Source: Bacillota bacterium (GTDB taxonomy: Bacteria; Bacillota; Bacilli; Alicyclobacillales; SLC66). Taken from it: DNA of 36,752 bases. Location of the stretch: the NCBI GenBank assembly GCA_021846285.1, contig JAJZCB010000032.1:1-36752 (forward strand). The letters run 5' to 3'. The notes beneath the pieces are model-generated. The model ran no database searches, was not told the origin of the DNA, and was given only the letters and a program-made list of their open reading frames with translations. A program made the translations under genes and the position numbers. This document shows positions 24,316 to 33,060 of this stretch, in pieces. Numbering within the stretch: position 1 is the stretch's first letter; every line of letters starts with the position of its first letter.

Positions 24316-24495
24316 GATGCCAACTGTCTTTATATCCGTTCACCTTCTCCCCGCCTACACCCGTAATGCCAAACCACGTCAGGACTGTCGCGACATAGGC
24401 GACTCCGGGTCTTGGGGATCGCGCGATGACGACTTGTTCGCCGCCCGCCCCCGCCAGTTCTGGCGTAAAGAACCAGCGATAGACGATCACACTGA

Positions 24496-25182
24496 TCAGG
24501 TTGAACGAAAGGCACTCTCGGATCGGATGCGTTGCAAATAGCTGTATAACGTGTATTTGGATATGCCCAGGGTGCTCGCAACGAAATCCACGGCTCCTTT
24601 GATTAAAAATACACCTTTTTTTTCCAACGCCGCGACGCATGACAACTTCTCATCAACAGTCATTGCGGTGGACGACACACCAATCTCTGCGGTGGCGCGC
24701 AACACCATTTCCTCCACCATCTCCTGGACTGTAGTGGGAAATGACTCCTCCTCGTGATCTTGTGAATCGTTGAAAGACAGGAAATTGCCAATGATCGTGT
24801 GCATATACCGCAAGTCATTAATCTGCAGGTTTATACACATTGCGCCAATAATGCGATGGTTGATGTCGCGCAGGTCGCGCAGAAAGATCGTCGAAGACTT
24901 CATCTCGACACCCGACTTGGTGGTCGTCCGGTAGTTAACCAGGTCATGGACGACGGAATGGTCAGGAGACTGATTAATAACATTCAACACCAGATCTGTA
25001 ATGGGCGCCCCGATCTCCCGGTTGGTCAAGCACCCGGCAAGGTGGATGAGCGAATGGTCAAGGTTCCGAAAGTCATGGACGGCAACCTCGCAATGCCGTC
25101 CGAACATGTTCGTCAGTACGTCCGCCGTGCGTATCGCGTGATCAAACAGGCAGTCCAGATAGTTTGTCCCAAATTCACTCAT
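24496..25182 (-). CDS. YheO-like PAS/helix-turn-helix regulator
   Basis: This 228-residue protein has an N-terminal YheO-like PAS domain (about 15-130, including HCEVAVHDFRNLDHSLIHLAG and RTTTKSGVEMKSSTIFLRDLRD...IGAMCINLQIND). The C-terminal helix-turn-helix of the same family is at about 170-225, with KKGVFLIKGAVDFVASTLGISKYTLYSYLQRIRS. Such regulators often sit beside amino-acid or dipeptide metabolism genes. It is transcribed divergently from the peptide-uptake operon and upstream of the racemase gene, so it is the likely regulator of both. The ATG has AGGAG about eleven bases upstream. Confidence 0.87.
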   Translation of the reverse strand: MSEFGTNYLDCLFDHAIRTADVLTNMFGRHCEVAVHDFRNLDHSLIHLAGCLTNREIGAPITDLVLNVINQSPDHSVVHDLVNYRTTTKSGVEMKSSTIFLRDLRDINHRIIGAMCINLQINDLRYMHTIIGNFLSFNDSQDHEEESFPTTVQEMVEEMVLRATAEIGVSSTAMTVDEKLSCVAALEKKGVFLIKGAVDFVASTLGISKYTLYSYLQRIRSESAFRST

Positions 25183-25350
25183 AAATCGCGTCTCCTGGTG
25201 GCACCTTCAAGACACATAAGTGTTCCCTTATAGCGGGCAAAGCGTTACTGTTCACCACTTCCCACAAGATGGGATATATGTTTACACCACGGTGCTATTA
25301 GTCACTCAATTGCGCACATTTAGTATATATACAATTTTGCTTGGATTGCA

Positions 25351-25381
25351 ACAAAAAAATGTGGCGCAGCAATTTTTTTGT
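25351..25381. repeat. Inverted repeat with A/T-tract arms
   Basis: ACAAAAAAAT (25351-25360) is the exact complement of ATTTTTTTGT (25372-25381), separated by 11 bases. The low-GC stem argues against an efficient terminator. A bent-DNA or operator role is possible. Confidence 0.5.
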
Positions 25382-25466
25382 GCTGTATTTCACTAACTCT
25401 ACCGACAGGGAACGGAAGTTAGGATAAATGGAAAAATATACTTCTTCGTGTTCCGAAAAAAATATC

Positions 25467-25494
25467 TTGACAGAGAGTTCAGGCTGTTTATAGT
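25467..25494 (+). promoter_or_regulatory. Sigma-A promoter of the peptide-uptake operon
   Basis: A perfect TTGACA (25467-25472) and TATAGT (25489-25494) are spaced 16 bp. The start would be near 25501, leaving a leader of about 95 nt that carries two inverted repeats before the ATG at 25596. Confidence 0.65.
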
Positions 25495-25503
25495 TTGGGT
25501 ATG

Positions 25504-25522
25504 TTCGAATTTGTAATTCGAA
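25504..25522. promoter_or_regulatory. Inverted repeat TTCGAATT-TGT-AATTCGAA at the start site
   Basis: Perfect 8-bp arms with a 3-base centre lie immediately after the -10 element, covering the predicted start site. Position and symmetry suggest a repressor operator. The YheO-like protein is the nearest candidate binder. Confidence 0.55.
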
Positions 25523-25539
25523 TTGGGCAGGTCATATAA

Positions 25540-25558
25540 CCTTACAAGCATTGTAAGG
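25540..25558. promoter_or_regulatory. Inverted repeat CCTTACAA-GCA-TTGTAAGG in the leader
   Basis: A second perfect inverted repeat has 8-bp arms and a 3-base centre, 36 bp centre-to-centre from the first, but its arm sequence is different. It could be a second operator or a leader-RNA hairpin just before the SD. Confidence 0.5.
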
Positions 25559-25595
25559 ACGACCGGGACCAAAACATTTATCGAGGGGGCTCATC

Positions 25596-27374
25596 ATGGT
25601 TCATCTTAATGACAGGCACTTGGTGACCGAGCGCCGTAACGATGCGCATTCGGTTGCTGCACCCGTGCGGGCGCTGCGTCGCACTGGAAGATTATTGGCA
25701 ATCATCGCCGCGTCCGCCGCCCTCCTTGCGAGTCAGGGCGCCGCACCCAGTTTCGCCGCTGCAGCGCCGAGTGTTCATCGCGGGGGCACCATCGTTGACG
25801 CTCTTCCGCCGCTGGTCGATATCAACTGGTACATGCCGCTGCGCCCCGTCGCGTATAACAGCCTTTACGACGCTTGGGCCGCATCGCTCATGTATAAAGG
25901 GCTATTTCACATCGATCCGAACGGCCAGATCAACTACAAGCGCAGCGTCGCCAGTTCGGTGCGCTGGAACTCCCAGGGCACCGTGTACACCGTGACATTG
26001 AATCCGAAGTGGCATTGGTCGAACGGCAGTCCTGTGACAGCGTCGGACGTCGCCTTCACATGGAAACTCATTCAGGCTGCGTCCGCCCCGAACGCGCCCG
26101 CCCCATGGCCGTACGCTGGCGCCGATACCGGCGGGGTGCCGACGGACATCAAATCCTTTACAGTGTTGAACCCGCATGCGTTTCAGGTGGTGCTAAACGC
26201 GCCGGTCAACCAAATGTGGTTTGAGTACAACGGTCTGGCCGATTTTATGCCGCTGCCTGAAAAAGCCTGGAACAAATATCCGCAAAACGTCGATCAGGAA
26301 CTCGCCTATTTGGCCTCGAACGGGAATAACCCCGCATTTTTCAATGTCATCGACGGTCCGTTCCGGCTCGTTTCGGCCGTGCAAAACCAAACCTGGACGT
26401 TCGTTCCGAACTATCGCTATGACGGGCACAAGCCCAACATTAACCAGTTTGTGTTCATGGGTGAGACATCCGACGCCGCTGAGGTTAGCGCCCTGAAAAC
26501 GGGAACCGTGCAAGTCGGCTATCTGCCCTCGTATATGTACAGCAGTCGGGGTCAGTTGACGAACGACCGCTTGTTCACGAGCTATAGTTTCACCATCGAC
26601 CGCTCGATTCTTAATTTCAAGAGCCCGACAGTCGGCGCCATCCTGCGCCAGCTTCCTGTACGTGAGGCTTTGGAAATGGGAGTCGATCAGAACGGCATCA
26701 TCAAAGACCTGTACAACGGGCTGGGCGTTCCGGGAACAGGGCCGGTGCCGCTGCATCCTTCCACGTTTCTCGCGCCCAGTCTCAAAACTCCACTTTACCC
26801 GTTCAATCCAACCGCAGGAAAGCAGTTGCTTGAGAAGAACGGCTGGCATGAAGTGAACGGGGTGATGGTCAACAGTCAAGGGCAATCCCTGAGCTTCAAT
26901 GTCCAATATCCAGCGGGCAACACTACGACTCAGGCCATGGTGCAACTTCTGCAGCAAGACTGGGCAAGTGAAGGCATTCAGGTCAAACTGTCACCGGTTC
27001 CGTTTGCGACGATGCTCCAATACCATCATCAGCCGACGAAATGGGACATTCAAACCGGCCTGGGCTGGAGTTACGGCGGCAGTTATCCGACTGGCGGCGG
27101 CATGTACAGTTCGACTGGCGGCTATAACTTCTACGGTTACAAAAACGCTACGATGGACAAGTTGATCGCGGCTACGCATGAGCCGCACGCGACGGCGGCA
27201 CAGTCGCAGCAAGCCTTGAATGCGTACGAGCTCTTTACGGCCAAGCAGTTGCCCAACCTCTGGATGCCTGTTCCGATGGGGCTTGGAGAAGTGGCGAACA
27301 ACGTGCACGGCGTGGTGAGAAGCGCTAATCCGTTTACGAACGCGCTGTCGCCGCAGTACTGGTGGATCGGTTGA
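25596..27374 (+). CDS. Family 5 peptide-type solute-binding protein
   Basis: This 592-residue protein has an unusually long basic N-region (about 1-33) before a signal-peptide core (LLAIIAASAALLASQGAA, about 33-50). There is an Ala-rich cleavage zone and no lipobox Cys. The mature part follows the SBP_bac_5 pattern: GGTIVDALPPLVDINWYMP, then RSVASSVRWNSQGTVYTVTLNPKWHWSNGSPVTASDVAFTWKLI (about 114-158) and LRQLPVREALEMGVDQNGIIKDLYNG in the middle. GAGGGGG precedes the ATG. It heads an operon with peptidases and Dpp-type permeases, so peptides are the likely ligand. Confidence 0.88.
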   Translation: MVHLNDRHLVTERRNDAHSVAAPVRALRRTGRLLAIIAASAALLASQGAAPSFAAAAPSVHRGGTIVDALPPLVDINWYMPLRPVAYNSLYDAWAASLMYKGLFHIDPNGQINYKRSVASSVRWNSQGTVYTVTLNPKWHWSNGSPVTASDVAFTWKLIQAASAPNAPAPWPYAGADTGGVPTDIKSFTVLNPHAFQVVLNAPVNQMWFEYNGLADFMPLPEKAWNKYPQNVDQELAYLASNGNNPAFFNVIDGPFRLVSAVQNQTWTFVPNYRYDGHKPNINQFVFMGETSDAAEVSALKTGTVQVGYLPSYMYSSRGQLTNDRLFTSYSFTIDRSILNFKSPTVGAILRQLPVREALEMGVDQNGIIKDLYNGLGVPGTGPVPLHPSTFLAPSLKTPLYPFNPTAGKQLLEKNGWHEVNGVMVNSQGQSLSFNVQYPAGNTTTQAMVQLLQQDWASEGIQVKLSPVPFATMLQYHHQPTKWDIQTGLGWSYGGSYPTGGGMYSSTGGYNFYGYKNATMDKLIAATHEPHATAAQSQQALNAYELFTAKQLPNLWMPVPMGLGEVANNVHGVVRSANPFTNALSPQYWWIG

Positions 27375-27408
27375 TATTGTTGCCGTTGGTGGCTGAGGGA
27401 GGAGATCG

Positions 27409-29364
27409 ATGGTGACCAGGAGACCGATTGAGATCGAGGATCTGTACAGGCTCTTTAGCCTGACGGATGTGACGGTTGATCCCGCGGGGCGTCGCGTGGC
27501 CTTTACCGCCGCTCGTCCAGTCGCCGAAGCGGATGACTACGAATCCCGCATCTGGGTGTACGACCGGGAAACGGGAACGACCAGACCGTGGACCCGGGAA
27601 GATGTTCGTTCCTCTTCTCCCCGGTGGTCGCCGGACGGTCGACATTTGGCGTTTTTGCGCCGCAGTCAGGGTGGACCCGCGCAACTCTGTGTGATGTCCG
27701 CGGATGGCGGAGAATCGCGCGAGCTTACGAACTATCAACACGGGGTCAGCGAGTATGAGTGGTCGCCAGATAGTGTGCGTTTTGTACTGACGGCCGCGAC
27801 TGTCGAGGAGTGGTCGCCCGACGGTCGCGGCGCAAAGACAGAGCCTGTCCGCGTGATCGAGACCTTGCGGTACAAATTTAACGGGCGTGGCTTCATCTTC
27901 GACAAGAATCGCCACGTGTACGTCCTGGATCTGGAGGGCGGGCAGCCTCTGCTTGTGAGCGGCTCGGACTGGGACGACACGAATCCCGCCTGGTCCCACG
28001 ATGGCGCGCGGATTGCGTTTGCGTCCGCGCGGCACGCGGAGCGGGAATTCGATCTTGCCGCCGATATTTTTGTCGTGACGCTGGCCTCTGGGGAAACGAC
28101 GCAGATCACGGAAACTTTGGGCGCCGCCGAGTCCCCCTGTTTTTCACCGGATGATCAGGTTGTTGCCTACATCGGAGCGGATCGACGCACCAGTATGCCG
28201 AGTCATCGCAAAGTGTGGGTGACACAGTCCACTGGAGGAAGACAGCGCCCCCTTGGCGCAGATTTTGATCGCACGGTTGCCGGTGTGGATAGACTGACTT
28301 GGTCGCCGCATGGAGATCGCGTCTACGCACTCTATGAGGATGAGGGGCGCATAGCGCTTTTGGCGGTAGACACTGTGACAGGGGAACGGGTGCAGGGAGA
28401 TCGCACCCTGCCCCGCCAAATTCACTCGTATGCCTGTCTCGCAGGCGAAGGGTCCGCTGTCATTGCCGCATCTTCGTCGCAAAGACCGCCAGAGCTTTAT
28501 CTGCATGATCTGGAAGGACGCAGCGACGATGTTTGTCTCACAGAATTTCACAATGCCTGGATGGACACTGTGCAACTGACGGACATGGAGGCGTACTGGG
28601 GAGAGAGCGCCGACGGAACTTCCGTGCCGTGTTGGATCATGCGGCCGCCGGGACTCGATCCTGAGGGCAAAGTTCCGGGAGTTCTCAAGATCCACGGCGG
28701 CCCATACGCCCAGTTTGGCTACAATTTCAACCACGAACTCCAACTCTACTGCGCGCGCGGTTATGCTCTGTTTTTCTGCAATCCGCGCGGCAGTTCCGGT
28801 TATGACGAAGAGTGGGCCCGTTCCTTGGGGCGGCACCGCGGAATTCTGGATTACCAGGATGTGATGGCGTGCGCGGACGGCGCCATCGCGCAGTTCCCGT
28901 TTGTCGACGAGACGCGTCTGGCGGTCACGGGCGGCAGTTATGGAGGCTATATGACCAGCTGGATCGTCGGGCACACGAAGCGGTTTGCTGTGGCCTGTTC
29001 CGAGGCGGCGCCCAATAATCTGTACTCGATGAGCGGCAGCAGCGACCTTGCAGGCAGCAATCACCGCCTCGTCTATGGGTTCACCGCTCAGGAAAACCCG
29101 GAGTTCTACATGGAGCGCTCTCCAATCTCATACGCGCAAGCCATCGACACGCCGCTTCTCATCATTCACAGCGAAAACGATTTGCGCGTGTCCATCGAGC
29201 AGGGGGAACAGTTGTTTGTCGCCTTGCGCCTGCAACGAAAGCCTGTGCGATTTCTCCGGTTTCCCGGGGAGAACCACAACCTGCCGCGCACGGGTAGGCC
29301 AACGCATCGTGTACAGCGGCTAAGCCATATCCTGACATGGTTCGCGGATTTCTTGAGTACCTAA
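27409..29364 (+). CDS. S9-family prolyl-oligopeptidase-type serine peptidase
   Basis: This 651-residue cytoplasmic protein pairs an N-terminal beta-propeller (WSPDGRHLAFLRR, WSPDSVRFVLTA, WSHDGARIAFAS, FSPDDQVVAYIG repeats, about 60-300) with a C-terminal alpha/beta-hydrolase domain. The triad is visible as Ser510 in GGSYGGYMTSW, Asp591 in IIHSENDLRVS and His623 in GENHNLP. The layout is that of acylaminoacyl-peptidase/dipeptidyl-peptidase S9C enzymes, which release N-terminal residues or dipeptides. There is no signal peptide, so it would cleave imported peptides. ATG 27409 follows GAGGGAGGAG. It is second in the operon, after the binding protein. Confidence 0.93.
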   Translation: MVTRRPIEIEDLYRLFSLTDVTVDPAGRRVAFTAARPVAEADDYESRIWVYDRETGTTRPWTREDVRSSSPRWSPDGRHLAFLRRSQGGPAQLCVMSADGGESRELTNYQHGVSEYEWSPDSVRFVLTAATVEEWSPDGRGAKTEPVRVIETLRYKFNGRGFIFDKNRHVYVLDLEGGQPLLVSGSDWDDTNPAWSHDGARIAFASARHAEREFDLAADIFVVTLASGETTQITETLGAAESPCFSPDDQVVAYIGADRRTSMPSHRKVWVTQSTGGRQRPLGADFDRTVAGVDRLTWSPHGDRVYALYEDEGRIALLAVDTVTGERVQGDRTLPRQIHSYACLAGEGSAVIAASSSQRPPELYLHDLEGRSDDVCLTEFHNAWMDTVQLTDMEAYWGESADGTSVPCWIMRPPGLDPEGKVPGVLKIHGGPYAQFGYNFNHELQLYCARGYALFFCNPRGSSGYDEEWARSLGRHRGILDYQDVMACADGAIAQFPFVDETRLAVTGGSYGGYMTSWIVGHTKRFAVACSEAAPNNLYSMSGSSDLAGSNHRLVYGFTAQENPEFYMERSPISYAQAIDTPLLIIHSENDLRVSIEQGEQLFVALRLQRKPVRFLRFPGENHNLPRTGRPTHRVQRLSHILTWFADFLST

Positions 29365-29389
29365 CCTTTTCCAGAAAGGAAGAGTGCGC

Positions 29390-30304
29390 GTGTCAATGCC
29401 GATTGAAGTGCCTGAGTCGCCCGCGCACACCTCTTCAACGAGAGTTCAGGCGAGCCAGAGATCCCGGCAGGGAACACTGGCCGCCTTTTGGCGGCAGCCG
29501 CTCGGTAGAGCGGGGATCATCGTATTGCTGTTCCTGCTCCTCTTTTGCTTTGGCGGTCCGCTCGTGTATCGACACAGTCCGGACACCATGCATTTGACGG
29601 CGCTGTTGCAGGCCCCGAGCGCTGCGTTTCCGCTTGGAACTAACAACCTGGGCCGCAATATGCTGGTGCGTTTGATGGTGGGTGGGCAGACATCGCTTGA
29701 GGTCGGTTTCTCGGCGGCGCTCGCTTCGATGGTGATCGGAGTGGTGTACGGGGCTGTCTCAGGGTTCGTCGGCGGGTGGGTGGATGCGGCGATGATGCGG
29801 GTTGTTGACGTGTTGCGCGCGATCCCTGGTCTGTTCCTGCTCGTGTTTCTCGACTCTGTCGTACGCCCTAGCGCCGGACTTCTGGTGTTGCTCATTGCGT
29901 TTATCTCGTGGCACGGTGTCAGCCGTTTGGTGCGCGGTGAGATCCTGGCCCTGAAAAATACCGTCTACGCGGAGGCGGCCCGAACGATCGGCGCGACGAA
30001 CAGGCAGATTCTTTTCAAGCATTTGCTGCCCAATGCGCTGGGCACGATCGTTGTGGCGACAACCTTCATGGTGGGCGATGCGGTGCTGGCTATCGCGGGG
30101 TTGAGTTTTCTTGGTATGGGGCTCCCCCCTCCCGCGCCGAATTGGGGGGCGATGCTCTCCGACGCAATGCCGTACCTTTCGCAGAACTCGTGGTGGCTGA
30201 TATATCCTCCCGGAGTGGCCGTTCTGCTTACAGTCTTGGGTATAAACTTTGTCGGGGACGCCTTGCGCACCGCGTTTGATGCGCGTCTTTCCGTTCCGCG
30301 CTAG
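29390..30304 (+). CDS. Dpp/Opp-type ABC permease, DppC-like
   Basis: This 304-residue membrane protein has the DppC layout: a polar N-terminal tail (about 1-35), a first helix (AGIIVLLFLLLFCFGGPLVY), FPLGTNNLGRNMLVRLMVGGQTSL (about 78-101), the coupling loop YAEAARTIGATNRQILFKHLLPN (about 191-213) and the late GLSFLGMGLPPPAPNWGAMLSD motif. GTG 29390 was chosen because AAAGGA lies nine bases upstream; the frame opens at 29384, too close to the SD. The gene follows the S9 peptidase by 25 bp. No ATPase gene accompanies it. Confidence 0.88.
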   Translation: MSMPIEVPESPAHTSSTRVQASQRSRQGTLAAFWRQPLGRAGIIVLLFLLLFCFGGPLVYRHSPDTMHLTALLQAPSAAFPLGTNNLGRNMLVRLMVGGQTSLEVGFSAALASMVIGVVYGAVSGFVGGWVDAAMMRVVDVLRAIPGLFLLVFLDSVVRPSAGLLVLLIAFISWHGVSRLVRGEILALKNTVYAEAARTIGATNRQILFKHLLPNALGTIVVATTFMVGDAVLAIAGLSFLGMGLPPPAPNWGAMLSDAMPYLSQNSWWLIYPPGVAVLLTVLGINFVGDALRTAFDARLSVPR

Positions 30305-30317
30305 GAGGCGTAAATCG

Positions 30318-31271
30318 GTGTTGCGTTATGTGCTGAACCGCGTGCTGCAGGCCGTGCCGACCTTGATCGGGATCACTGTCATCAGTTTCTTGCTGATGCA
30401 CATTGTGCCTGGAGGACCCGCTGTCGTCATGTTGGGCGACCGCGCGACGCCGCAGTTAATCGCGCAGATCAATCGGTCCCTGGGGCTGGACAAGCCCCTG
30501 TACGTGCAATATGGGCTGTGGATATGGAACCTCTTGCACGGCAATCTGGGATACGCGTACTCGTATCACCAGACTGTGATGAGTCTCATCGCGCTGAATC
30601 TTCCGCGCACGCTCCTTCTTGTCGTGACGGCCATTACGATCTCGCATCTCCTTTCGATCGCGCTCGGTGTGTTTCAGGCGGTGCGACGCGGGCAGGCCGG
30701 AGATCATGTCGTGACGGCCGTTGTGTATTTTCTGTACGCGATGCCCACCTTCTGGCTGGGGATGGTCCTGGTGTCGGTGTTCGCGGTTTGGTTGAACTGG
30801 CTTCCAACTGGAGGAATAGCCAATCCACTCGAGTTGCATCCGCCGGCGATCAGTTACATTCGCCACATGGTGCTGCCGTCCGCGGTGTTGATTCTGGGCA
30901 CGATTCCGGGATGGAGTCGCTACGTTCGGTCATCCATGACCGAAACGCTGGTGCAGGACTATATCCGGACGGCGCGTGCAAAAGGCTTGTCCGAGTGGTG
31001 GGTGCTTATTCGCCATGCGCTCAAGAATTCGCTCTTGCCGTTGATCACGTTGGCGGGCATGTCGCTGCCCGCGCTTTTTAGCGGGGCGCTGATTGTGGAA
31101 ATGATTTTCAATTATCCCGGGATGGGACTTCTGTTCTGGAATGCCGCGCAAAATCGCGACTACCCAGTGTTGCTCGGAATCGTGACACTCGTCGGCGTGC
31201 TCACGATACTGGGGAACCTTTTGGCGGACCTTTTGTACGGGGTAGTGGATCCGCGCATCAAGTACGAGTGA
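30318..31271 (+). CDS. Dpp/Opp-type ABC permease, DppB-like
   Basis: This 317-residue membrane protein opens with LRYVLNRVLQAVPTLIGITVISFLLMHIVPGGP, the classic DppB start. The coupling loop is YIRTARAKGLSEWWVLIRHALKNSLLP (about 215-241), and NRDYPVLLGIVTLVGVLTILGNLLADLLYGVVDPRIKYE forms the typical C-terminus. GTG 30318 follows AGGAGG by nine bases, 13 bp after the DppC-like gene. The permeases come after the peptidase, and the order C then B is the reverse of the usual B then C. Confidence 0.9.
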   Translation: MLRYVLNRVLQAVPTLIGITVISFLLMHIVPGGPAVVMLGDRATPQLIAQINRSLGLDKPLYVQYGLWIWNLLHGNLGYAYSYHQTVMSLIALNLPRTLLLVVTAITISHLLSIALGVFQAVRRGQAGDHVVTAVVYFLYAMPTFWLGMVLVSVFAVWLNWLPTGGIANPLELHPPAISYIRHMVLPSAVLILGTIPGWSRYVRSSMTETLVQDYIRTARAKGLSEWWVLIRHALKNSLLPLITLAGMSLPALFSGALIVEMIFNYPGMGLLFWNAAQNRDYPVLLGIVTLVGVLTILGNLLADLLYGVVDPRIKYE

Positions 31272-31373
31272 GATCGTCTCAGGCGCGAGTGGGACTGGCT
31301 CAGATCACGGAGAGATCTCCTCAGAATATGAGTGAGACTAAATGCGTTTGCGCACAAGACGGAGGGATGTTTG

Positions 31374-32774
31374 TTGCCAAGCAACATTGCGTGGGAAACA
31401 GGGAGTGGAGCGCGGTCTGAAGCTGCGGTGTGGATCACAGACGTGCGACATGTGCCGGGGATGCTCATGGCCTGGAGCGAGTCTGCCTTTGCTATGCCAG
31501 ACTCCGAGACGCCCGTGGTGGTGCGGCTGAGCGATGGCGTTCAACTCATCGGCATCCGCCCTGGAGCATCCCGGGGGAAAGCGCAGAAAGCGTGGGCCGA
31601 TGCGGCCCGCCTCGCTGGGCGAAATGGATTTGACGGCGTAGGCCTATGGCTGCACGGGCTTAGCGCGGATGAAGCGGCGGACGCAGTTCTCGGGCTGGAA
31701 GCGGGGCTGTATCGATACACGCTAAAGAGTGGCGACCAGGCGGAGAAGTCCATGCGGGTTGTCGTCGCGGCAGGCGATCAAGTTGCGGGTCGGATGTCGT
31801 TTTGGCAGGAGATCGGGCGTGGGCGTTCACTCGCGCGCGATTGGGTGAATCGACCGTCAAACTTGAAGCCTCCGCTGGCGCTGGCCGCCCAGTTTCGCGA
31901 GGGGGCGCCGGCGACAATAAAGTGGGAGCAGATCGACCTGGAGCAACTCAGGGCGATGGAGGCGGGCGGCATGCTCGCGGTCGGCAGCGGCAGCAGTCAT
32001 CCGCCCTGCGTGTTGATCGGACGTTACCAGGGCGCCGGCGATGCGCCATTTCTTGCCTTGGTCGGAAAGGGGATCACGTTTGACAGCGGCGGGCTGTCCA
32101 TCAAGCCGGCCCAGGGAATGGGCAACATGAAGGCCGACATGGGTGGATCGGCGGCTGTTGCCGCCGCCTTGCGCACGGTCGCTGAACTGGAAATCGCGGC
32201 CAACGTGATGGCCGTATTGCCGCTGGCAGAAAACCTGCCGGATGGCGAAGCTTTTCGACCGGGCGACGTGATCACGATGCTTGATGGAACGACCGTGGAG
32301 ATTGTGTCGACCGATGCGGAAGGACGCCTGGTGCTCGGGGATGGCCTTACGCTCGCGAGAGAGCGCGGCGCAGCCCGGATCGTCGACGTCGCGACCCTGA
32401 CAGGGGCGAACACGGTCGTGCTCGGCGGAGTCAAAGCCAGTGTGGTGTCGCATCACGAGGAGTTTGCCGCAGCGGTCAAAGAGGCGGGCGGGCGCGTCGG
32501 CGAGGGGCTGTGGCTGTTGCCGGACGATGACGACTTTATGGACATGAACAGAAGTGCGGTCGCTGATCTGAAAAACAGCGCTGGACGACCTGCCGGAACC
32601 ATTACGGCCGGACTCTTCGTCTGTCATTTTGCGAGAGAGACGCCGCATGCGCACATTGACATCGCGGGACTGGCCTACGTGGAGAAACCGAGCGCATCGG
32701 GGGTTGGCGCGACCGGGTTTGGTGTGGCGACTCTGGTTTCGTTGTGCGAATGGTGGGCTGACGCCGCCGTGTGA
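31374..32774 (+). CDS. pepA: M17-family leucyl aminopeptidase
   Basis: This 466-residue protein is a cytosolic leucyl aminopeptidase. The two-metal active site is in GKGITFDSGGLSIKP (about 231-245), MKADMGGSAAV (about 252-262) and STDAEGRLVLGD (about 315-326), containing the catalytic Lys and Arg and the metal Asp/Glu residues. An N-terminal macro-like domain precedes it. The start is TTG at 31374, seven bases after GGAGGG; the frame opens at GTG 31332 without an SD. It is the last gene of the peptide-uptake operon, about 100 bp after the permease, and would finish breakdown of peptides trimmed by the S9 enzyme. Confidence 0.92.
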   Translation: MPSNIAWETGSGARSEAAVWITDVRHVPGMLMAWSESAFAMPDSETPVVVRLSDGVQLIGIRPGASRGKAQKAWADAARLAGRNGFDGVGLWLHGLSADEAADAVLGLEAGLYRYTLKSGDQAEKSMRVVVAAGDQVAGRMSFWQEIGRGRSLARDWVNRPSNLKPPLALAAQFREGAPATIKWEQIDLEQLRAMEAGGMLAVGSGSSHPPCVLIGRYQGAGDAPFLALVGKGITFDSGGLSIKPAQGMGNMKADMGGSAAVAAALRTVAELEIAANVMAVLPLAENLPDGEAFRPGDVITMLDGTTVEIVSTDAEGRLVLGDGLTLARERGAARIVDVATLTGANTVVLGGVKASVVSHHEEFAAAVKEAGGRVGEGLWLLPDDDDFMDMNRSAVADLKNSAGRPAGTITAGLFVCHFARETPHAHIDIAGLAYVEKPSASGVGATGFGVATLVSLCEWWADAAV

Positions 32775-32778
32775 GCGA

Positions 32779-33060
32779 TTACTGCGCGTTTTGCACCGGG
32801 TCGCGCGCGCCAAACTCCCGTTCGTATCGTTTTTTGGTCGCTTCACCGCCTCTAATGTGCCGTACAGCCTTATGCTCTACCAGAATAGCCTGCGCCTGCC
32901 TGGCCAGTTGGAAGTCGATGTCGGGCAGGCGCTCTTTGACGTCGCGAAAAACCGTGTTCTTTGACACGCCAAAATGGCGGCCTGTTTCTCGTATCGTAGC
33001 GCCCGATGACACTATGTATTCGCCAATCAAAATGGCGCGTTCACGGAGATGATCGTGCAA
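32779..33060 (-). CDS. spoIIID: Sporulation transcription factor SpoIIID
   Basis: This 93-residue protein matches SpoIIID in length and layout. HDHLRERAILIGEYIVSSGATIRETGRHFGVSKNTVFRDVKERLP (about 2-46) is the helix-turn-helix, and the basic C-terminal helix contains HIRGGEATKKRYE (about 68-80). SpoIIID acts in the mother cell under sigma-E to repress and activate sporulation genes. The TTG start has AGGGGG upstream. The gene is convergent with the aminopeptidase gene, four bases apart. Its neighbours are not the spoIIQ or mbl genes seen beside it in many relatives. I could not identify a sigma-E promoter. Confidence 0.95.
   Translation of the reverse strand: MHDHLRERAILIGEYIVSSGATIRETGRHFGVSKNTVFRDVKERLPDIDFQLARQAQAILVEHKAVRHIRGGEATKKRYEREFGARDPVQNAQ

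Larger units (their letters stand above)
25183..25595. other. AT-rich divergent control region of the peptide locus
   Basis: This 413-bp gap between the YheO-like gene and the binding-protein gene is clearly AT-richer than its surroundings. It holds an A/T-arm inverted repeat, a plus-strand promoter and two perfect inverted repeats, listed separately. I found no convincing minus-strand promoter and no gene. Confidence 0.6.

Noticed and set aside
25351-25381. Rho-independent terminator
   Set aside because: The stem is almost entirely A-T, with no GC core, so it is listed only as an inverted repeat.
31857-32846. 329-codon minus-strand frame opposite the aminopeptidase
   Set aside because: It is antisense to clear M17 motifs and has a shadow-like composition.
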